Shown here: in pieces, positions 59,882-64,000 of the stretch
Numbering within the stretch: the first letter of the stretch is position 1
How the letters are laid out: each line of letters begins with the position of its first letter
DNA from: Emydura subglobosa
Taxonomy: Eukaryota > Chordata > Testudines > Chelidae
Assembly: GCA_007922225.1 (NCBI GenBank)
Contig: ML679970.1
Coordinates: forward strand, 43,806,323-43,870,322
DNA length: 64,000 bases
Reading direction: 5' to 3'
Notes under the pieces: generated by a model
What the model saw: only the letters and a program-made list of their open reading frames with translations
What the model was told of the DNA's origin: nothing
The model's database searches: none
Made by a program: the position numbers and the translations under genes

Positions 59882-60498
59882 ATGCTGGCAGACGGGCCAG
59901 GCAGCCGGTGGTGTGGATCTGCGGGCACAATATTGTTTACTGGGCGCATAGGCGGGCTTCCAGTTTGTCTGGAGGGCCGCAGCTGGGCCTCAATGGTGAA
60001 GCAGTCCTGAGCTGGCATGGGAGGCAGGGCATGTTATGGGACCAGTTGCTGCCCCTCCTGTACAGCGTGCGGGCCCATGAGCAGGCGCCAGATATAATTG
60101 TGATTCACCTTGGAGAGAATGACTTGGGAATGTGCAAAGGGGTAGACTTAATGGTCAGAGCCAAGAGGGACTTGGGGCAGATCCTGGAGCTTTTCCCAGG
60201 AGTCAGAATTTTGTGGTCAGACATGTTGCAACGCAGGGTGTGGGAGGGAGTTATGAAGCCCCCAAGGATCGACAAGGCTCGGAGGTATGTGAATAGGGAG
60301 GTGGCCAAATTCATGAGTGTCACGGGCGGGTCAGTAATTTCACATCCTGCCATAGCATACGGGGCGCCAGAATTGTTCAGGGAGGATGGGGTCCACCTGT
60401 CAGACTTGGGAACTGACACGTTTTTGGCTGATATTAAAGAGGGCGTTAGGAGATGTCTGGGAACCCAGGTAGGTGTGCAGAGGAGTCAGCCAAGCTAA
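59882..60498 (+). CDS. SGNH-hydrolase-like terminal exon, copy 3
   Basis: The acceptor (tgtgttttcgttccag) is followed by AT, which with the RBM6 donor base makes GAT (Asp), then 204 residues to TAA. Same phase as copies 1 and 2. Blocks: I VWICGHN (Asn where Ser is expected), III IVIHLGENDLG, V REDGVHLS with the His intact. Shared family phrases are YWAHRRASS, WHGRQGMLWDQLLPLL, FPGVRILWSDMLQRRVW and VNREVAKFM. The altered nucleophile suggests loss of esterase activity. The poly(A) signal is at 60842. A partly duplicated unit without the domain follows. Confidence 0.72.
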
Positions 60499-60510
60499 TT
60501 GCAGGCATCT

Positions 60511-60895
60511 CCTCGTGGCGGGTGTCCAGTGCAGGTACTCCATAGGAAAGGGATACAGCGATCAGATAAAACGGATTGGTAAAGGATTTAAAGGAGTGGA
60601 AATGAGTGTGGGGCTCCTATGACTGGTACAGCAGGGAGCCAACCCCCTTCCTGTGTAGCCCCCCCCTTAACCCTCATTCGAGGGAGGGGGGGGGAGGTGG
60701 TGAGGTTCCAGCAGCAGATTGGCTGGGGACCAGGATGGGAAAGGGGGAGGGCTGAAGAAAGCTTCCTGGTATATACTGGAATGATTATGGAATTACATGC
60801 ACTGTACACTTTTATCTGCCAGCTACTCCCAGATGTTTCTGAATAAAGTTGCAGCCTATTTAAACCACATCCGGTGTCTCCTGTCCTCCTTCTGC
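60511..60895 (+). repeat. 3' UTR cassette of SGNH exon copy 3 with poly(A) signal
   Basis: AATAAA is at 60842-60847 in the context aataaagttgcagcctattt. The block matches 61367-61767 through 'ctcctatgactggtacagca' and 'gggagccaac', 'ccttcattcgag'-like sequence, 'attacatgcactgtacactt' and 'aaaccacatccggtgtctcc'. Confidence 0.75.
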
Positions 60896-60910
60896 CACAG
60901 CTGGACAATA

Positions 60911-61767
60911 ACCTCACCGCACATTAAGTGGTGGGGGGCCGTTGTCGGGCTTGTTGGAAAAGGTGTGAGCCCCTCTAGCAACTAGGGAGTCAGGGAGTGA
61001 CTTTCTGCGACAGCTGCAGACCAGGTCAGCATGGGGACTCTGACCCATCCTCTTTGCTCCCCAGGTGACTGGAAGACGGGAGGTTATGTAAATCCATGCC
61101 AGTGCAGGAAAATCCCCCTTTTCTTTGCAGCAAGCGAGGGAGCAAAATGGTCGTGGTGAAATAATGGGTATTGTCAGGATCTGCTGTGGGCAGTGCCCTA
61201 GTCGCTCCTTTTTTGGGGGACTGGGAAGAAATTTTTCCCTCACCACTAGATTGGCCAAGGCGAAGTGGAGTGTTTTTCGCCTTCACCACAGCAGGTTTTG
61301 TGGGGCCTTAGTTGGGGCGAACATGGACTGGGAATTAAACTCTGATGTTGCAGCTTATTATGTAAACATGGGCAGACGTCCAATGCAGGTATTCTCTAGG
61401 GAAGGGACAAAGGGATGAGATAAAATGGATTGCTGAAGTATTTAAAAGGAGGTATTCTTTAAAGGAGCAGAAACGGGGTTCAGGGCTCCTATGACTGGTA
61501 CAGCAGGGAGCCAACTCCTCCTCCTTTATAGCCCCCCCCCCTTAGCCTTCATTCGAGGGGGGTATGGTGAAGTCCCAGCAGCTGGTTGGCTGGGGACCAT
61601 GATGGGTAAGGGGGGGAGGGCTGACTGAAGCCCCCTGGGTAAATGTTGAAAGGAGTATGGAATTACATGCACTGTACACTTTTATCTTCTAGCTATTCCC
61701 AGACATTTAAGAATAAAGTTGCGGCCTAATTAAACCACATCCAGCGTCTCCTGTCCTCCTTCCAGCA
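60911..61767 (+). repeat. Orphan terminal-exon cassette 2 (tandem duplicate lacking the SGNH frame)
   Basis: It begins with a copy of block X (60911-61124) and ends with a copy of the copy 3 3' UTR (61367-61767), with AATAAA at 61712-61717 in the context aataaagttgcggcctaatt. About 240 bp of unrelated sequence (61125-61366) stand where unit A has the SGNH exon. This middle part contains 'actgggaagaaatttttccc', which I associate with turtle interspersed repeats. Best read as a tandem duplicate whose coding part was deleted or replaced. Confidence 0.65.
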
Positions 61768-64000
61768 TAGCCAGACAATGGGAGTTAGAGGCTTTTAGTG
61801 CTTAGAGTAGATATTGTTGTGGTCAATGTCAGCTCATTTTGAAACAACTGCTGTCCAAGCCTATGCTCGGTGCAAAATTGGGTTAGTTAAAATGTGTTAG
61901 CTAACACGTTAAACCTGACCATTTCTCCTAGTCTAGACGTACCTTTTGGCTATTGGCAGCTTTCACTTTGGAAGCTCTTTAGCTCAACTCTGGAAATAAG
62001 GCTGCTGACGGAGGAGGCAGTGTTGCATTTTGGTAGCGTGTCATACCTGACCATGTTTTTCAAAATGAAGCGGGTTTTGGTAAAATTCATGAAAAATGCC
62101 ACTTGTTACTTCTCTGATTAGAAGTAACTTATATTTTTTTTAAGCCTTTGTGCCAGTGTTAATCAAAGCAGTTTTCTAATCATGGAAATGAGCATGATTT
62201 ATGCTAAAAAATCCAAAACAAAAAAATTCTCTTTTCACTTCAGTCATGCTACTATGCTCTTTATAATGGATTTAAAGTACAAAGTAGCATGATTTTCCTT
62301 TGCAGATCACATGTAAGGAAATAATCTGAGGTGGTTAAAGGGGAGACTCAATTTAAAATGTACGTGAGAAAAATTTCCTTACTTATATTACAGATAACGT
62401 CTTAGGTTATTAAAGCCTAAAACATTTTCAAATTCCAGTTTACTCTTTACTATATACCCTGTCTTGATTGGTCTATTTTAGTTTTGACACTGAGAAAATC
62501 AGCTAATTCAGTTTCATACTCTCACTATAGTCCATTTCACTTTCAGATTCTTCAAATATTTGAGTTGTTTTGAAAGAGTTTGGGTGATTGAAATTAAAAA
62601 AGAAAAAGGAAACATTTTTATTAATCTTAAATTTCATAAACTGTTACAAAAGCTAAATTCTAACCAAATTTGAGGATTGTGTCTTTAACACTGTAGTTAG
62701 CGATTTGCCAGATAGGCACTGGAAGCGTTCATGTGTCACTCTTAGATAGATATGACTTTAAGGAATGACTATACACAGGGAGGTATCAAATTACAGCAAA
62801 TGCAAGAACTCATCCATAATGTCCAATAACCCAATGGAAGATTAAAGGATCAATCTTGTGCACTGTGTTAGCTCTTTATTTCTAGCATTCCAGATGTTGA
62901 GGAACTCATCTTATTTTTGAGAGCAGAACAACATCTCTCCAATCTGTAAGTCTAAAAGGTGGAATGGATTCAGGGGTCTATACGAAGGTTAAGTAGTATT
63001 TTTACAATGTCGATGAGTTATTTTAATGGCTAAAGTTAATAGTACTTTCTGGTATATATGTGCATACTTAGTAAAATTTGCTGATTTAAAAAATTAATGG
63101 CCTGCTTAAACGACTGTGCAAGCAGTTTTCTTACCCAAATGACCGTTACAAATTCAGGAGAAGGATTTGTCACTTGGAAATCAGTGTCAAACTTTCCCTG
63201 ACCTTGCACAGTTGCACTTTTCTGGATGTGTTCTTAAGTGTCTTTAAAAGTTTGAATTAAGATTTCTAGGGGATTGGACGAGACTGTGCCCTAGTCACAA
63301 CTCCCTGATCCCAAACTCCTGCTATGTGGATTCCTTCGCTGGTTTGCTTTCCTTCTTCTTCCCCCCCCATTGGGGCTTTTCCATTCCATGGGTTTCTGGA
63401 TTGGTGGCAAGGGTGAGTGCCTGGAAATTTTAGTAGTGGGCTTCATGAAGGCTATGCACCTTTCCTTCCTACTAACGATCCCTCCTTCTGCTTCAGCCCA
63501 GATCCTCACGTGAGAGAACGGTGCTGGGAAAATGGGGGTGAATGGCTTCCCTGTATGTATGTGTTGAGGTCTGTGCGGGCAAGGAGGAACCCTGGTTCTA
63601 TGCACAGGTCTGTGCTGTGAAGAATCCTCTAGCTGGAGACTAAAGCCTGGCTTACCAAAGAGCTGCTGCTTAGTTAAATGAGCCGTTAGAGGATAGCAGT
63701 TTAGAACTCCCTCTTCCCTTCTGACTAGGCCGAAGATGGGTTTTTTCAGTTCTTCCTCCCCGTCCATTTTAGCCTGGGGGCGAAAGAACAAATCAAGGAG
63801 ACTTTTTGGATTTTATCATGTGATCTTAGCACAAACGATTGGATGTGAACGTAATTTTTTCACATTCAAGCCGGCTATGTCATGGGTCTGCTGTGATTGT
63901 GCTGCTGTTCCACTGTGGTTGGTTCTCTCTGATTTTAGCACGTCAGAAAAGGTCTCCACTACTGATTCTTGGGTTTTCGTTTTGAGTGTGGTCTCACAGC
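61768..64000 (+). other. RBM6: RBM6 intron, right edge
   Basis: AT-rich intronic sequence without a recognised exon or named repeat. A 166-codon minus-strand frame (63791-63291) has no recognisable domain. The exon carrying the RNP1 half of RRM1 must lie beyond the window or has escaped notice. Confidence 0.5.

Noticed and set aside
63291..63791. 166-codon minus-strand frame at the right edge
   Set aside because: No recognisable domain or splice context; may be part of an unclassified repeat.
44677..64000. Next canonical RBM6 exon (second half of RRM1)
   Set aside because: I looked for sequence coding a YGYVCVEF-like motif after a phase-1 acceptor and did not find it by eye; a short diverged exon could have been missed.
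1..64000. CRISPR arrays, operons or other prokaryotic systems
   Set aside because: All evidence is eukaryotic: introns, CpG island, LINEs and SINEs. No regularly spaced direct repeats were seen.

Overview
This window is vertebrate nuclear DNA: spliced genes with GT-AG introns, a CpG-island promoter and dense decayed retroelements. Abundant CR1-type LINE fragments, MIR-like SINEs and hAT-type MITEs with 8-bp target duplications point to a sauropsid, most likely a turtle. It matches the MON1A-RBM6 neighbourhood of human 3p21.31. A 100-bp N gap (27568-27667) lies inside the RBM6 CpG island.

Layout. 1-8126: no gene recognised, scattered repeats. 8127-16779 (minus strand): the complete coding region of MON1A in five exons (549 codons), with CR1, hAT, MIR and a candidate LTR in or near its introns. 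16780-27000: intergenic or 5' region with a CpG-rich patch carrying a ZNF143-type motif near 19.9 kb and a long antisense CR1 at 22.0-24.0 kb. 27.0-27.3 kb: RBM6 CpG-island promoter with three ZNF143/SBS-like motifs and an ETS site. 27326-64000 (plus strand): RBM6, with a noncoding first exon, the start-codon exon at 39 kb, the large DFR-repeat exon at 41.3-42.6 kb, and two short exons at 43.3 and 44.6 kb. The rest of RBM6 lies beyond the right edge.

The unusual part is 51-62 kb, inside the RBM6 intron that follows the 44.6 kb exon. Three same-strand open exons (51000, 56253, 59882) each begin at a good 3' splice site, encode a roughly 200-residue SGNH-hydrolase-like domain, end in a stop and are followed by a poly(A) signal. 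All three acceptors are in the phase left open by the upstream RBM6 donor, so each could act as an alternative RBM6 last exon. The fusion would replace the second half of RRM1 and everything after it. None of the three keeps a complete SGNH catalytic set. Two further orphan copies of the 3'-UTR/poly(A) cassette, without the domain, lie among them. I infer a tandemly amplified, retroelement-derived terminal-exon cassette that may have been co-opted. No transcript evidence was available.

The two genes have unrelated jobs: MON1A is a subunit of the Mon1-Ccz1 exchange factor for Rab7, and RBM6 is a nuclear splicing regulator. They are divergent neighbours, with about 10 kb between the first coding exon of MON1A and the RBM6 promoter.
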